Shown: positions 8,054 to 17,330 of the stretch, piece after piece
Layout of the letters: the number at the start of each line of letters is the position of its first letter
Numbering within the stretch: position 1 is the first letter of the stretch
Source: Caballeronia sordidicola
Lineage (GTDB): Bacteria; Pseudomonadota; Gammaproteobacteria; Burkholderiales; Burkholderiaceae
DNA length: 64,000 nt
Reading direction: 5' to 3'
NCBI RefSeq assembly: GCF_000729995.1
Contig: NZ_JNFG01000202.1
Span: 62,001 to 126,000, forward strand
Program-made: the position numbers and the translations under genes
The notes under the pieces: model-generated
Database searches by the model: none
Seen by the model: the letters and a program-made list of their open reading frames with translations, nothing else
Told to the model about the DNA's origin: nothing

Positions 8054-11000
8054 TACATACCGAATCAACCACAACGACAGCAGACGTGGCCGGCGAACTC
8101 GACGTCTTCGAATGTTCGCTCGATGGCGTGAACCAGATCGAAGCATCGGCGGGAACGGGGAAGACGTGGAACATCTGCGCGCTGTACGTTCGGCTTCTGC
8201 TGGAAAAGAAGCTCGCTGCCGATGCGATCCTCGTCGTCACGTTCACGAAAGCAGCCACGGCGGAACTGCATGAGCGCATCCGTTCGCGGCTCGTCCAGAT
8301 CGCGCACGCAATGGAAACCGGCGACACCGCGGGCGACGCGTTCCTCGAGCGGCTGTTCGAGACTACGCTCGAACGCGTTGATCCTGACGAAGCGCTCAAG
8401 CGCATCAGGATCGCGCTGCATACCTTCGATCAGGCCGCCATCCACACGATCCACGCGTTCTGCCAGCGCGCCCTGCAAGAGGCGCCGTTTGCTGCAACCA
8501 TGCCGTTCGCGTTCGAACTGGAAGCCGACGACAGCGCGTTGCGCTTCGAGATGGCAGCGGACTTCTGGCGTGAACGAGTCGAGCCGGCCGCCGCGAGGGA
8601 TGCATCGTTCGCGGCGTGGCTCGTGAGCAAGGGCGCGGGACCGGCATCGCTCGACGCGCAGCTTTCGCGCCGGCTTAAAAAACCGCTCGCCACGTTGCGT
8701 TGGGGTGAGTCGGAGCTCGCCCACCGTGAGGACGCGCAAGCGTTGTTCGATACGGCGTGCGCGGTGTGGCACGCCGAGCGCGACACCATCGTGCAATTGC
8801 TGATCGACGCCGAAGCGAAGCTCAGCAAGACCACGCACAAACGCACGCTGATCGATGCGGCAATTGCTGCGTGGTCTGACTATTTCGCCGACAACGACTG
8901 TCACGCCGCGCCGCCGAAAGAAGCGCTGAAGCTCACGGCGAGCGCGTTGAAGAAAGGCACGAAGGTAAAGAACGAGCCGCCGTCGCATGCTTTCTTCGAT
9001 CACGCCGAGACGCTTGCCGCCGCTGCTGCCGCCGCGGAAGCGGCGCAGCGCGCGGCATGGCTTGGTATCGTGCGCGAGTGGCTTGACTACGCGCCGCTGG
9101 AATTGGCGCTGCGCAAGCGAACGAGGCGCGTGGTGTCGTTCGATGACTTGCTGTCCAACCTGTATCAGGCGCTGGTCGCTAATCCGTGGCTTGCCGATGC
9201 ACTTCGGGCACGTTATCCGGCTGCGTTGATCGATGAATTCCAGGATACGGATCCGCTGCAGTTTGCCATCTTCAACAGCATCTTCGCGCCGCAAGGGCCG
9301 TTGTTTCTGGTCGGCGATCCGAAGCAGGCCATCTACAGTTTTCGTGCCGCCGACCTGCATACGTATTTGAGGGCGCGCAAGCAGGCATCGGCGAGATATA
9401 CGCTTGCGGTCAACCAGCGCTCGACTGCACCGATCATCGATGCCTGCAACCGCATTTTCGGCACGAATCCGGCGGCGTTCATCCTCGATGGACTGACATA
9501 CCAGCCGGTGCGTGCAGGCACGCGCGAGCGCAAGCCGTTCAACGACAACACAGCGTCAGCCGCCTATTCCGATACCGCCGATTTCTGCGTGTGGATGTTG
9601 CCGCAAGGCGATTCGGCGCTGTCGAAAACGAACGCCAACCGTCAGGCGGCGGAGGCCTGCGCGGCAGAGATCGTGCGGTTGTTGCGCGGCGCTCAAAACG
9701 GCGAAGTAACGATAGGCGACAAACCCCTGTCGCCCGGCCAGATTGCTGTGCTTGTGCAGACGCATCGGCAGGGCAGTCTCGTCAAGCGAGTGCTCGCGAG
9801 CTGGGGCGTGGGCAGCGTGGAACTGGCGCAGGCATCGGTATTCGGTACGTTCGATGCGGAGCAGATCGAGCGATTGCTAGCTGCCATCGACACCCCCGGT
9901 GACTTGCGTCGCTTGCGCGCGGCGCTTGCAACGGACTGGCTCGGGCTGGATGCCGCCGCGCTGTGGAACATGGAGCATAGCGAAGCAGTAGAAGGTTCTG
10001 CCGCAACCGATGCCATGAGCTGGGTCGAACGTTTCTCGCGTTACCGGATGCTATGGCACGAACGCGGTTTTGCGGTGATGTGGCGCACGCTCGCGCGTGA
10101 GCTGCTGATCGCGCAGCGCCTTGTTGTCGGTCCGGACGGCGAGCGCCGCCTGACCAACGTCAATCATCTGGCCGAGTTGATCCAGGCACGCGGCGCGGTT
10201 CAACCGGGCATTGCGCCCACGCTGCGCTGGCTGGCGGCGCAGCGTGCAGAGCAGGGCGGCGGAGAAGATGCGCAGTTGCGGCTCGAATCCGATCGCAATC
10301 TCGTGCAGATTGTCACGGTGCACAAATCGAAGGGCCTGGAATACGCAGTCGTGTTCTGTCCGTTCCTGAACGACGGCGCGTTGCGCGACCCGCCGTCCTC
10401 AGGACTGCCCGATGCCCGCGAGTATCACGACAACGGTGCGGCTATCTTGCATTACGGCTACACCGACGAAGAGGGTGAGCGCGCGTCCGAACTCGCCACC
10501 CGCGAGCAGGCCGCCGAACGCGCGCGGCTCGTGTATGTGGCGCTCACGCGTGCTGTGTACCGGTGTTACGTGGTTGGAGGCGTGTATCTGATCGGCAAAT
10601 CAGCGAAGGAATCGCGGCGCAGCGTGCTGAACTGGCTGGTCGCCGGCGCGGGCCATGCGTTCGGTGACTGGCTCGCCGAGCCACCCGAAGAAGACGATGT
10701 GATCGGACATTGGCAAGCGCTTGCAGCGGGCTCGATCTCCGTTGAACCCTTGCCCGTGATCGACGTGCGAGAACCGCTCGTTGTGACCCGCGACGCGGGT
10801 TTCACGCCGCAGCCGCGAACGAGTCGTCGCGTGTTGCGCGACAGTTGGCGCACGGCCAGCTTCAGTTCCATGATCGCGGCCGGCGCACGTGAGGAATCGA
10901 ATCAGGCGCAGCCCACGACCGAGCGTCCCGACCACGACGGGCGCATCGACGCACTCACGCCGATTGAGACTCCATTGCCCGCAGCCCCGATCCAACTCGA

Positions 11001-11745
11001 TGCCGACGATATCCTCTTGTTCCCGCGCGGCCCGTCGGCGGGCGAGTGCCTGCACCGGATGTACGAACTCGCGGATTTCACGAACTCTGAAAAGTGGCCC
11101 GACGCGATCGAGAGCGCGTTACATGAACATCCCATTCCCGTTTCAGCGTCCGACGCTTTGTCTGCCAACCTGTCCGCGATGATGGCGCGTCTTCTCGCCG
11201 ATACAGTCGCAACCGAACTCGTACCCGGCATGCGCCTCGACACCATTTCCACCAAGCGGCGCATGAATGAACTCGAGTTCCTGTTCCCGGCCGAATCGCT
11301 GGATTTCCCATCCTTGCGACGCGTGCTCGTCGCGCATGGATTCCCCGACGTCGCTCTGGAAGCCGGAACGTTGCGCGGCTTCGTCAAGGGGTTCATCGAC
11401 TTGATCGTCGAGCATGAAGGGCGTTTCTGGATTGTCGACTGGAAGTCGAATCATCTTGGAGTGACACCCGCCGATTACGACGAGAAAGCGCTCGACGCCG
11501 CAATGGCCTCGCATGCGTATCACCTGCAGGCGCTCTTTTATACGGTCGCGCTGCATCGCTATCTGCGCTTGCGGCTGCGTGACTATGCGTTTGAGCGGCA
11601 CATCGGCGGTTATTTGTATTTGTTCGTGCGCGGCGTGCGACCCGATTGGCGCGATGGTGAGAGGCCGGCGGGGGTGCATGTGGGCAAGCCATCGCTGGAA
11701 CTGATCGAGGCGATCGATCGACTGATGCAAGGAGTTGCCGCATGA
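8050..11745 (+). CDS. recB: RecBCD exonuclease V subunit beta (RecB)
   Basis: A 1231-residue UvrD-like 3'-to-5' helicase with a C-terminal nuclease. Motif I is ASAGTGKTW (about residues 33-41). Motif II is DEFQDTDP (about 394-401), motif III VGDPKQAIYSFRAAD, motif V VTVHKSKGLEYAVVF, and motif VI RLVYVALTRA. The nuclease domain near residue 1110-1140 has GFVKGFIDLI and VDWKSNHLG, the Asp/Asp-x-Lys metal site that cuts DNA. CGGAG lies 7 nt before the ATG. The gene overlaps recC and recD by 4 nt each, giving equal production of the subunits. All catalytic motifs look intact, so the enzyme should be active. Confidence 0.97.
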   Translation: MIHTESTTTTADVAGELDVFECSLDGVNQIEASAGTGKTWNICALYVRLLLEKKLAADAILVVTFTKAATAELHERIRSRLVQIAHAMETGDTAGDAFLERLFETTLERVDPDEALKRIRIALHTFDQAAIHTIHAFCQRALQEAPFAATMPFAFELEADDSALRFEMAADFWRERVEPAAARDASFAAWLVSKGAGPASLDAQLSRRLKKPLATLRWGESELAHREDAQALFDTACAVWHAERDTIVQLLIDAEAKLSKTTHKRTLIDAAIAAWSDYFADNDCHAAPPKEALKLTASALKKGTKVKNEPPSHAFFDHAETLAAAAAAAEAAQRAAWLGIVREWLDYAPLELALRKRTRRVVSFDDLLSNLYQALVANPWLADALRARYPAALIDEFQDTDPLQFAIFNSIFAPQGPLFLVGDPKQAIYSFRAADLHTYLRARKQASARYTLAVNQRSTAPIIDACNRIFGTNPAAFILDGLTYQPVRAGTRERKPFNDNTASAAYSDTADFCVWMLPQGDSALSKTNANRQAAEACAAEIVRLLRGAQNGEVTIGDKPLSPGQIAVLVQTHRQGSLVKRVLASWGVGSVELAQASVFGTFDAEQIERLLAAIDTPGDLRRLRAALATDWLGLDAAALWNMEHSEAVEGSAATDAMSWVERFSRYRMLWHERGFAVMWRTLARELLIAQRLVVGPDGERRLTNVNHLAELIQARGAVQPGIAPTLRWLAAQRAEQGGGEDAQLRLESDRNLVQIVTVHKSKGLEYAVVFCPFLNDGALRDPPSSGLPDAREYHDNGAAILHYGYTDEEGERASELATREQAAERARLVYVALTRAVYRCYVVGGVYLIGKSAKESRRSVLNWLVAGAGHAFGDWLAEPPEEDDVIGHWQALAAGSISVEPLPVIDVREPLVVTRDAGFTPQPRTSRRVLRDSWRTASFSSMIAAGAREESNQAQPTTERPDHDGRIDALTPIETPLPAAPIQLDADDILLFPRGPSAGECLHRMYELADFTNSEKWPDAIESALHEHPIPVSASDALSANLSAMMARLLADTVATELVPGMRLDTISTKRRMNELEFLFPAESLDFPSLRRVLVAHGFPDVALEAGTLRGFVKGFIDLIVEHEGRFWIVDWKSNHLGVTPADYDEKALDAAMASHAYHLQALFYTVALHRYLRLRLRDYAFERHIGGYLYLFVRGVRPDWRDGERPAGVHVGKPSLELIEAIDRLMQGVAA

Positions 11746-13793
11746 ACGCGCCTGACCTCACTCTTGTTTCCGACGACAGCATTGCGCTCGCTGACGGATT
11801 CGCGCGCCGGATAGGCGCGTTATCGAAGCGCCTTCAGGGCGACGCCGGCAATGTGCGTTGGGCTCAGCGCGCGGCGTTCGCAGTGAGCCGGGCGACGACG
11901 CAAGGGCACGTGTGTATCGCGCTCGACGCGCTCGCGCAACGCTATGGTGAAACCACCGGCACGGTACATGCCGCGCTGCTGGCAAGCGGCGTGGTGTGTG
12001 ACGGCCGGGAAGCTGCCGCGGACCTGCTGCCTCTCGTTATAGATTCCAACCGGCGTATCTATCTCGCCCGGTATTTCGACTACGAACGGCGGCTCGCGCG
12101 GGCGCTGGTCGAACGTGCCCAGGTGTCTGCTGATGCGCCCGATCCGGCTGAATTGAAAGCGCGCGTAGGGCGCTATTTCGAGGCGTCAAACAACGACGAT
12201 GACAACATCGACTGGCAACGCGTGGCCGCGCTCGTCGCGTTGTCAGGGCGTCTTACCATCGTGAGCGGCGGTCCGGGAACGGGCAAGACAACCACGGTTG
12301 TTGGCGTGCTCGCTTGCCTCCTCGACGAGAACCCCGCTTTGCGCATCGCGCTCGCGGCGCCCACGGGCAAGGCGGCGCAGCGCATGCAAGAGGCACTGGT
12401 CGAACGCGCCAATGTATTGCCGCCGGAGCTGGCCGCGCGTTTGCCGCGCACCTCGTTCACGCTGCAGCGTCTGCTTGGCACGCAGGCGAACGGGCGCTTC
12501 CGGCATCATCGCGACAATCCGCTGCCGTTTGACGTGATCGTGATCGACGAGGCATCGATGATTGACGTCGCGCTGGCCGCGCATCTGCTCGAAGCGGTCG
12601 CTCCCGGTGCGCGGCTCGTGATGCTTGGCGACAAGGATCAACTTGCCGCCGTGGAAGCGGGCGCTGTGTTCGCTGAGCTGAGCGCTCGGCCGGTTTTCAG
12701 CGAAACAGGTGCGGCGCGGATTGCTGCAGCGCTGTCGATGCCGGCCGAGCAGTTCATCGCCGCGTTGCCGAACGATCTTGGCGGCGACGCTGAAGCTGAT
12801 GATCAATTCGCGCTGCTTGAAACCGAACCTATGTGGATCGACGAACCCGGCTATCTGATCCCGGACGACGGTAACAATGCTTACGACATGCTCGGCAGCT
12901 TGCCGGAAGTCGACTGGCATCCGGCGGCGCCTGTTGCACTCGATCAAACCGCGGCAAGTCCGTTGACCGACTGCGTCGTGTGGTTGCAGCGTAATTATCG
13001 GTTCGGCCTGGAATCTGATATTGGCAGGTTGTCGGTTGCTATCCGTCGCGGTTCCGTTGACGACGCGCTTGCCGCCTTGACGCCCGGTAGTGAGAACAAC
13101 CCAGCGAAAGCGGCGCTGCTTATCGACGATTCGGGACCTCATCTCTCCGAGCGCACGCTGGCGCGCCTGAACGCCGGCTTCGAACCGTACGCACGAACGC
13201 TCGCCAAAACGCTTGCAGGAACGCTCGAAGCGGGAACCGGGGCAGCACCGCTTTTCGATGCACTCAACCGCTTTCGTATCCTCGCCGCGACACGCCATGG
13301 GCCGCGTGGTGTCGATGAAATCAACGCGCGTGTATCGGCGTGGGTTCGGGTGGCTGCATCGGTCACGCTTGGTGCGGGCGCTCAATGGTTCGCGGGACGG
13401 CCGGTGATCGTGACGCGCAACGACTATGCGCTGGGCGTGTTCAACGGCGATATCGGCATCGCGCTGCCGGCGGCTAGCGGCGCCATGCAGGTCTGCTTCC
13501 GGATGGCCGACGGAACGCTGCGAATGCTCTCTCCCGCCGCACTGCCGCCCCACGACACGGCGTTTGCGCTGACAGTCCACAAATCGCAGGGCTCGGAATT
13601 CGATCATGCCGCGCTGGTATTGCCGAGCGCGTTTGGCCGCATGTTGTCGCGGGAACTGGTTTATACGGCGATCACGCGGGCGCGAAGCCGCATAGACGTG
13701 ATCGGCTCGACGGACGTCTTTGCGCAGGCCGTCCGTACACCTACGCGGCGTGACTCGGGTCTGGCCGCGCGCATTGCGGAGGCGGCATTGTGA
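11742..13793 (+). CDS. recD: RecBCD exonuclease V subunit alpha (RecD)
   Basis: A 683-residue SF1B 5'-to-3' helicase of the RecBCD complex. Walker A is SGGPGTGKTTT (about residues 172-182), Walker B is VIVIDEASMID, motif III is LGDKDQLAAVEAG, motif V is LTVHKSQGSEFDHA, and motif VI is YTAITRARSRI. AAGGAG sits 7 nt before the ATG. Compared with the E. coli protein as I recall it, there is an extra acidic segment of roughly 60 residues after motif III (about residues 320-410, rich in Asp/Glu/Pro). It overlaps recB by 4 nt and arfB by 4 nt, placing a translation-rescue gene in the same transcription unit. Confidence 0.95.
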   Translation: MNAPDLTLVSDDSIALADGFARRIGALSKRLQGDAGNVRWAQRAAFAVSRATTQGHVCIALDALAQRYGETTGTVHAALLASGVVCDGREAAADLLPLVIDSNRRIYLARYFDYERRLARALVERAQVSADAPDPAELKARVGRYFEASNNDDDNIDWQRVAALVALSGRLTIVSGGPGTGKTTTVVGVLACLLDENPALRIALAAPTGKAAQRMQEALVERANVLPPELAARLPRTSFTLQRLLGTQANGRFRHHRDNPLPFDVIVIDEASMIDVALAAHLLEAVAPGARLVMLGDKDQLAAVEAGAVFAELSARPVFSETGAARIAAALSMPAEQFIAALPNDLGGDAEADDQFALLETEPMWIDEPGYLIPDDGNNAYDMLGSLPEVDWHPAAPVALDQTAASPLTDCVVWLQRNYRFGLESDIGRLSVAIRRGSVDDALAALTPGSENNPAKAALLIDDSGPHLSERTLARLNAGFEPYARTLAKTLAGTLEAGTGAAPLFDALNRFRILAATRHGPRGVDEINARVSAWVRVAASVTLGAGAQWFAGRPVIVTRNDYALGVFNGDIGIALPAASGAMQVCFRMADGTLRMLSPAALPPHDTAFALTVHKSQGSEFDHAALVLPSAFGRMLSRELVYTAITRARSRIDVIGSTDVFAQAVRTPTRRDSGLAARIAEAAL

Positions 13794-14203
13794 ACCATAC
13801 GATCGAGTATGTGATCCAGCCGAACGAGGTCGAACTGAGCGCCGTGCGGGCACAGGGGGCGGGCGGTCAGAACGTCAACAAGGTGTCGAGCGCGATTCAC
13901 CTGCGCTTCGATATCCAGGCGTCATCGCTGCCGGACACGATCAAGATGCGCCTGCTCGCGTTACGCGACAGCCGCATCACGCGCGACGGGGTGATCATCA
14001 TCAAGTCGCAGGAACACCGCACGCAGGACATGAATCGTGCGGCGGCGCTTGCTCGGCTCGACGAGATGATCCAGCGCGTGAGCGTGACACGCCGTACGCG
14101 GGTCGCGACAAAACCTACGCGGGCGTCACAGTTGCGAAGGGTCGATGGGAAAGTGCGGCGAGGCGCGGTGAAGGCGACACGGGGACGGGTCGTGGGGGAG
14201 TGA
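13790..14203 (+). CDS. arfB: peptidyl-tRNA hydrolase ArfB (YaeJ), ribosome rescue
   Basis: A 137-residue release-factor-like protein that frees ribosomes stalled on mRNA without a stop codon by hydrolysing peptidyl-tRNA. The catalytic GGQ is at residues 25-27 within QGAGGQNVNKVSSA, followed by the usual ITRDGVIIIKSQEHRTQ. The basic C-terminal tail (RRTRVATKPT to KATRGRVV) is the part that enters the empty mRNA channel in this family. Translation starts at a GTG overlapping the recD stop (GTGA), with GGAGG 7 nt upstream. Coupling to recBCD is notable because DNA breakage and truncated mRNAs can occur together; that link is inference. Confidence 0.93.
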   Translation: MNHTIEYVIQPNEVELSAVRAQGAGGQNVNKVSSAIHLRFDIQASSLPDTIKMRLLALRDSRITRDGVIIIKSQEHRTQDMNRAAALARLDEMIQRVSVTRRTRVATKPTRASQLRRVDGKVRRGAVKATRGRVVGE

Positions 14204-14318
14204 GGCGCATTCAATCCATCTCGTAAGACGATTCGCTTCGGGCCTGGTCAACAACGAATGGCGACGCGCTTCGCCCGGCATAGTCGCCGATCCGGGCGAC
14301 GAGACTCATACCGGCTCG

Positions 14319-14450
14319 CAACGCCTCTGCGCTGCCGAGTGGATACGGGTTCCTGCCACACGCATTTACGCGTGTCGAGGAATTCAACGCCTCTGCGCCG
14401 CCCAACGGAAGCCAAGCCCTGCCGCCCGCATTCACGCGCGGCAGGAACAT
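14319..14450. repeat. two tandem imperfect 66-bp repeats
   Basis: Two adjacent 66-bp units (14319-14384 and 14385-14450) both begin CAACGCCTCTGCGC and are roughly two-thirds identical. Each contains an inverted repeat: ACACGC/GCGTGT in the first and CTGCCGC/GCGGCAG in the second. On the minus strand both units read in one frame as R-V-N-A-x-G-R followed by P-L-G-x-A-E-A-L. No ribosome site or typical protein composition supports a gene. The unit length, a multiple of 3, allows the open frame to persist. It lies between arfB and the 3' end of lldP. It could be a dispersed intergenic element or a structured RNA. Confidence 0.7.
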
Positions 14451-14472
14451 CGGCGGTCAAAAAACCCTGCAA

Positions 14473-14509
14473 AAAACCAGAAGCCCGCCCGCATTCTCTT
14501 CAATGCGGG
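14473..14509 (-). terminator. terminator of lldP
   Basis: CCCGCATT and AATGCGGG (14488-14509) form an 8-bp stem that includes the lldP stop codon. On the minus strand it is followed by GCGGGCTTCTGG and a run of six T. This is a plausible intrinsic terminator. Confidence 0.6.
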
Positions 14510-16098
14510 ATCATCCACGTCAGCACATTCTGCTGCAGCCAGACCAGCACGCCGAGCAGTATCGTCAACAAAATGGAGTGCTTGAAAGTCTTCGCGAATA
14601 CCACGCCTTCCTTGCCTTTCAGTTCTGTAGTGGCGACGCCCGTCGAGATGTTTTGCGGCGATATCATCTTCCCCATCACCCCGCCGGATGAATTCGTCGC
14701 TGCCATCAGGATGGGATTGAGATTGAGCTGGCGTGCCGCGACCACTTGCAGATTGCCGAACAGCGCATTACCCGATGTGTCGCTGCCGGACAGGAACACT
14801 GCCACCCAGCCGAGGAACGCCGATACCAGCGGGAAGAACGCCCCCACCGACGCCACGCCGAGTCCCAGCGTGTAGTTCATTCCGGAGTAGTTCATCAGGT
14901 ACGCGAGCCCGACAATAGTCGCGACCGTCAGGATGGCGATGCGCGTTTGCACCCACGTATCCACGATCGCCGCGCCGAATTCGCTCACCGGCAGCCGCAC
15001 GATCAGGGCGGTGATGATCGATGCCACCAGGATCGCGGTGCCGGTCGCGAGCGGCTGGAAATCCCAAATCGCGCCATACGGCTGGTTATATAGCGTGATG
15101 AAGACGGCTTTGTCGAGACCTGGCCACGGTACCTTGACATCACCGATCAGGAAGATCTTCGCGACCGTCCACACGATCACCACTACCGATACCACGATCC
15201 AGGGCACCCATCCGTGGCCGCCTGACAGCTTGCCGCGGACCTGCGCTGCGCGATCCACGTTGACGGCGAAGCGTTCGTCGTGGGCAGGTTTCCAGACGCG
15301 CAGGAATGCAATCGTGAGGATCAGCGAAACCATCGACGCCAGCACATCCGTGAGCGAGTAGCTGATGTAGTTCGACGTGACGAATTGCGTGAGCGAGAAG
15401 GTCCCGCCGGCCACCAGCAGCACCGGCCAGATCTTGAGCATGTTGCGAAAGCCCGCGTACACGCCGATCACATAGAACGGCAGCAGCAGCGCGAAGAAAG
15501 GCAACTGGCGGCCAACCATCTTGGCGAGCAGGTCAGGGGAGAGATGGGTCACGGCGCCGAGCACGGTGATCGGCACGCCGAGCGCGCCGAACGCGACCGG
15601 TGCAGTGTTGAAGATCAGCGTGAAGGTCAGCGCTTCGAGCGTCGGAAAGCCGAGAAGAATCAGCAGCGAACTTGTAATGGCGATCGGCGTGCCGAACCCG
15701 GAGATGCCTTCCAGCAACGCGCCGAAGGAGAAGCCGATCACGACCAGCACGATGCGACGGTCGTTCGGGAGGTTGTCGATCATCCATACCCGGAACGCTT
15801 CGAAGCGGCCCGAACGCTGCGAGATGTTATAGAGCAGGATCGCGGTGAAGACAATCCACATGACCGGCCAAACGGCGAACACGGCCCCTGCCGCGACCGA
15901 ATCAACCGCCAATCCCACGGGGAAATGCCACACGGCGATGGCTATCACCACGCCGACAATTAGTCCGGCGAGCGACGCTTGCCAGGCAGGCCTGCGCGCC
16001 CAACCGAGCAGGACCAGCACGACTGCAATAGGTAGCACAGCGACGAGAAAGGACAAGCCGAGTGAGCCGCCGACAGGCGTAAGAATCTGATGAAACAT
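14500..16098 (-). CDS. lldP: L-lactate permease family transporter
   Basis: A 532-residue inner-membrane lactate (or glycolate) proton symporter of the LctP/LldP family. It is hydrophobic throughout, with about 12-14 predicted helices. Family signatures include FGALLEGISGFGTPIAI (about residues 125-145), FNTAPVAFGALGVPI, FLSGSDTSGNALFGNLQ and TNSSGGVMGKMISPQNI near the C-terminus. I start it at MFHQILTP because GGAGA precedes that ATG; an in-frame start 20 codons upstream has no family support. No lactate dehydrogenase or lld regulator is adjacent, so the substrate could be another 2-hydroxy acid. Confidence 0.9.
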   Translation of the reverse strand: MFHQILTPVGGSLGLSFLVAVLPIAVVLVLLGWARRPAWQASLAGLIVGVVIAIAVWHFPVGLAVDSVAAGAVFAVWPVMWIVFTAILLYNISQRSGRFEAFRVWMIDNLPNDRRIVLVVIGFSFGALLEGISGFGTPIAITSSLLILLGFPTLEALTFTLIFNTAPVAFGALGVPITVLGAVTHLSPDLLAKMVGRQLPFFALLLPFYVIGVYAGFRNMLKIWPVLLVAGGTFSLTQFVTSNYISYSLTDVLASMVSLILTIAFLRVWKPAHDERFAVNVDRAAQVRGKLSGGHGWVPWIVVSVVVIVWTVAKIFLIGDVKVPWPGLDKAVFITLYNQPYGAIWDFQPLATGTAILVASIITALIVRLPVSEFGAAIVDTWVQTRIAILTVATIVGLAYLMNYSGMNYTLGLGVASVGAFFPLVSAFLGWVAVFLSGSDTSGNALFGNLQVVAARQLNLNPILMAATNSSGGVMGKMISPQNISTGVATTELKGKEGVVFAKTFKHSILLTILLGVLVWLQQNVLTWMIPH

Positions 16099-16342
16099 AG
16101 GGTCTCCTGGTCTTATTTTGATAATCATTTTGCTGAACGCGTGGCGTTCTCCGGTCATGGCGACCGGTTTTCACTGCCCCGTGAGCTTCGTTCGCGTTGC
16201 AAAAAGCGCGCCGCAGCCCGACGCACCGTTGCAAGCACCTTTGCAACTAAGCGTTTGCCTAATGCGTCTGGACTAAGGATAGAGCGAGGATGGCGGGCGT
16301 CAAAGAAGGATTAACCATACCTTTGGCGTTATATCGAAGCCT

Positions 16343-16477
16343 TTAAAGCGTGGTGGGCTCATGCGTATTAGAAGCATCGGTCTCGGGCGAGTCCGGTGAA
16401 ACCCGCCGCAATACCCAGACGGAGATCACGCCAAGACAGGCGGCAAGCCAGAGTAGGACGAGCGCGAAGACCAGCAT
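16343..16477 (-). CDS. 44-residue membrane peptide
   Basis: A short frame reads MLVFALVLLWLAACLGVISV, then WVLRR and a polar acidic tail ending in THEPTTL. One hydrophobic helix (residues 2-23) is followed by two Arg, predicting a cytoplasmic C-terminus. AGGA precedes the ATG by about 9 nt, and the frame closes with TAA. The helix-then-polar-tail layout looks like a genuine small membrane protein rather than chance. It lies upstream of lldP on the same strand, about 245 bp from the lldP start. I do not recognise a family; an accessory subunit of a membrane complex is one possibility. Confidence 0.55.
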   Translation of the reverse strand: MLVFALVLLWLAACLGVISVWVLRRVSPDSPETDASNTHEPTTL

Positions 16478-16716
16478 GGTGAGGATTCCTGTGGCGGCAG
16501 CGCCCGGGGCGGCGAAGCGAACAGGTATTTCAGCGAAAAGCGTGCCATATCAGACCGGCGGCCACGGAATCGCCCGTGACGCGCTACTGACGTGATCGGA
16601 CACCGGGGACACCAAGCGTTCAGACAAGCAAACCGCGCTATTGCAGCGCAGTTCATCTGAAAGCATTACATCGAACGGGTAAGCTCGCCCAAGCCGAAAA
16701 GCAGAAAGCGACCCGC

Positions 16717-17154
16717 TCAATGACGATAATAATGTCCGCGCCCGCCGCCGTACCAGCCGAAGCCGACCGACAGCGAAGGACCGTAACCGTACGCGGGATA
16801 ACCGTAGCCACCGTAATAGGCCGGATAGGGAGCGTAGACCGGATAGCTCGGGTAATAAGCGGGATACGGCGCATAGACGACAACAGGCGGCGCGGCGACG
16901 TATTGCGGTGTTGTTGACGCATACGCGGACGCGGGGGTGTTGTCGATGCCTTGATAGCTTTGCGTATAGCCGGAGGCGGACGCCCCCGCGGGCGCGACAG
17001 GGATCTCTTGCTGCGTTTGGGCTGTGCCGACTACCGGAGCGCCCGCGTAGGGCGGATACGCTGGGTAATAGCCATACGAACCGTACGGCACGTAGTAACA
17101 AGCGCTCAAGCTCAAAGCGCCCACAAGGGCGGATAGTGCGAGCTTCGGGCTCAT
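16717..17154 (-). CDS. tyrosine/proline-rich lipoprotein, hypothetical
   Basis: A 145-residue predicted lipoprotein. The signal peptide MSPKLALSALVGALSLSAC ends in a lipobox with the acylated Cys at residue 19. The mature part is dominated by Tyr, Pro, Ala and Gly (YYVPYGSY, YPAYPPY, YAPYPAYYPSYPVYAPY) and ends GGGRGHYYRH. GAGGAG lies 7 nt before this ATG, which decides the start over another ATG 15 nt upstream. Such Tyr-rich small lipoproteins are common and uncharacterised in Burkholderiaceae. The composition suggests an envelope-attached flexible protein. Confidence 0.75.
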   Translation of the reverse strand: MSPKLALSALVGALSLSACYYVPYGSYGYYPAYPPYAGAPVVGTAQTQQEIPVAPAGASASGYTQSYQGIDNTPASAYASTTPQYVAAPPVVVYAPYPAYYPSYPVYAPYPAYYGGYGYPAYGYGPSLSVGFGWYGGGRGHYYRH

Positions 17155-17330
17155 GATGCGACTCCTCATTGCGTCGAAACGCAGCCGTTCGAATGAACGG
17201 AATGTCAGGAGCCTAGCGCATCGCCGAAACGCGGGAAAGTACGGGGACGCTACCCAATGTTTCGATCTGTTTCACAGGACCGGATTGTGGGCGCGCCTGT
17301 GAGTCACCTAAGCAACGAGCTCGGTTGCAG

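Noticed and set aside
8065..9360. A 431-codon minus-strand frame opposite recB
   Set aside because: Antisense shadow of the helicase domain without family resemblance.
14211..14450. A 79-codon minus-strand frame with repeated RVNA-GR units, as a protein gene
   Set aside because: No ribosome site and no protein-like composition outside the repeat; kept as a DNA/RNA repeat instead.
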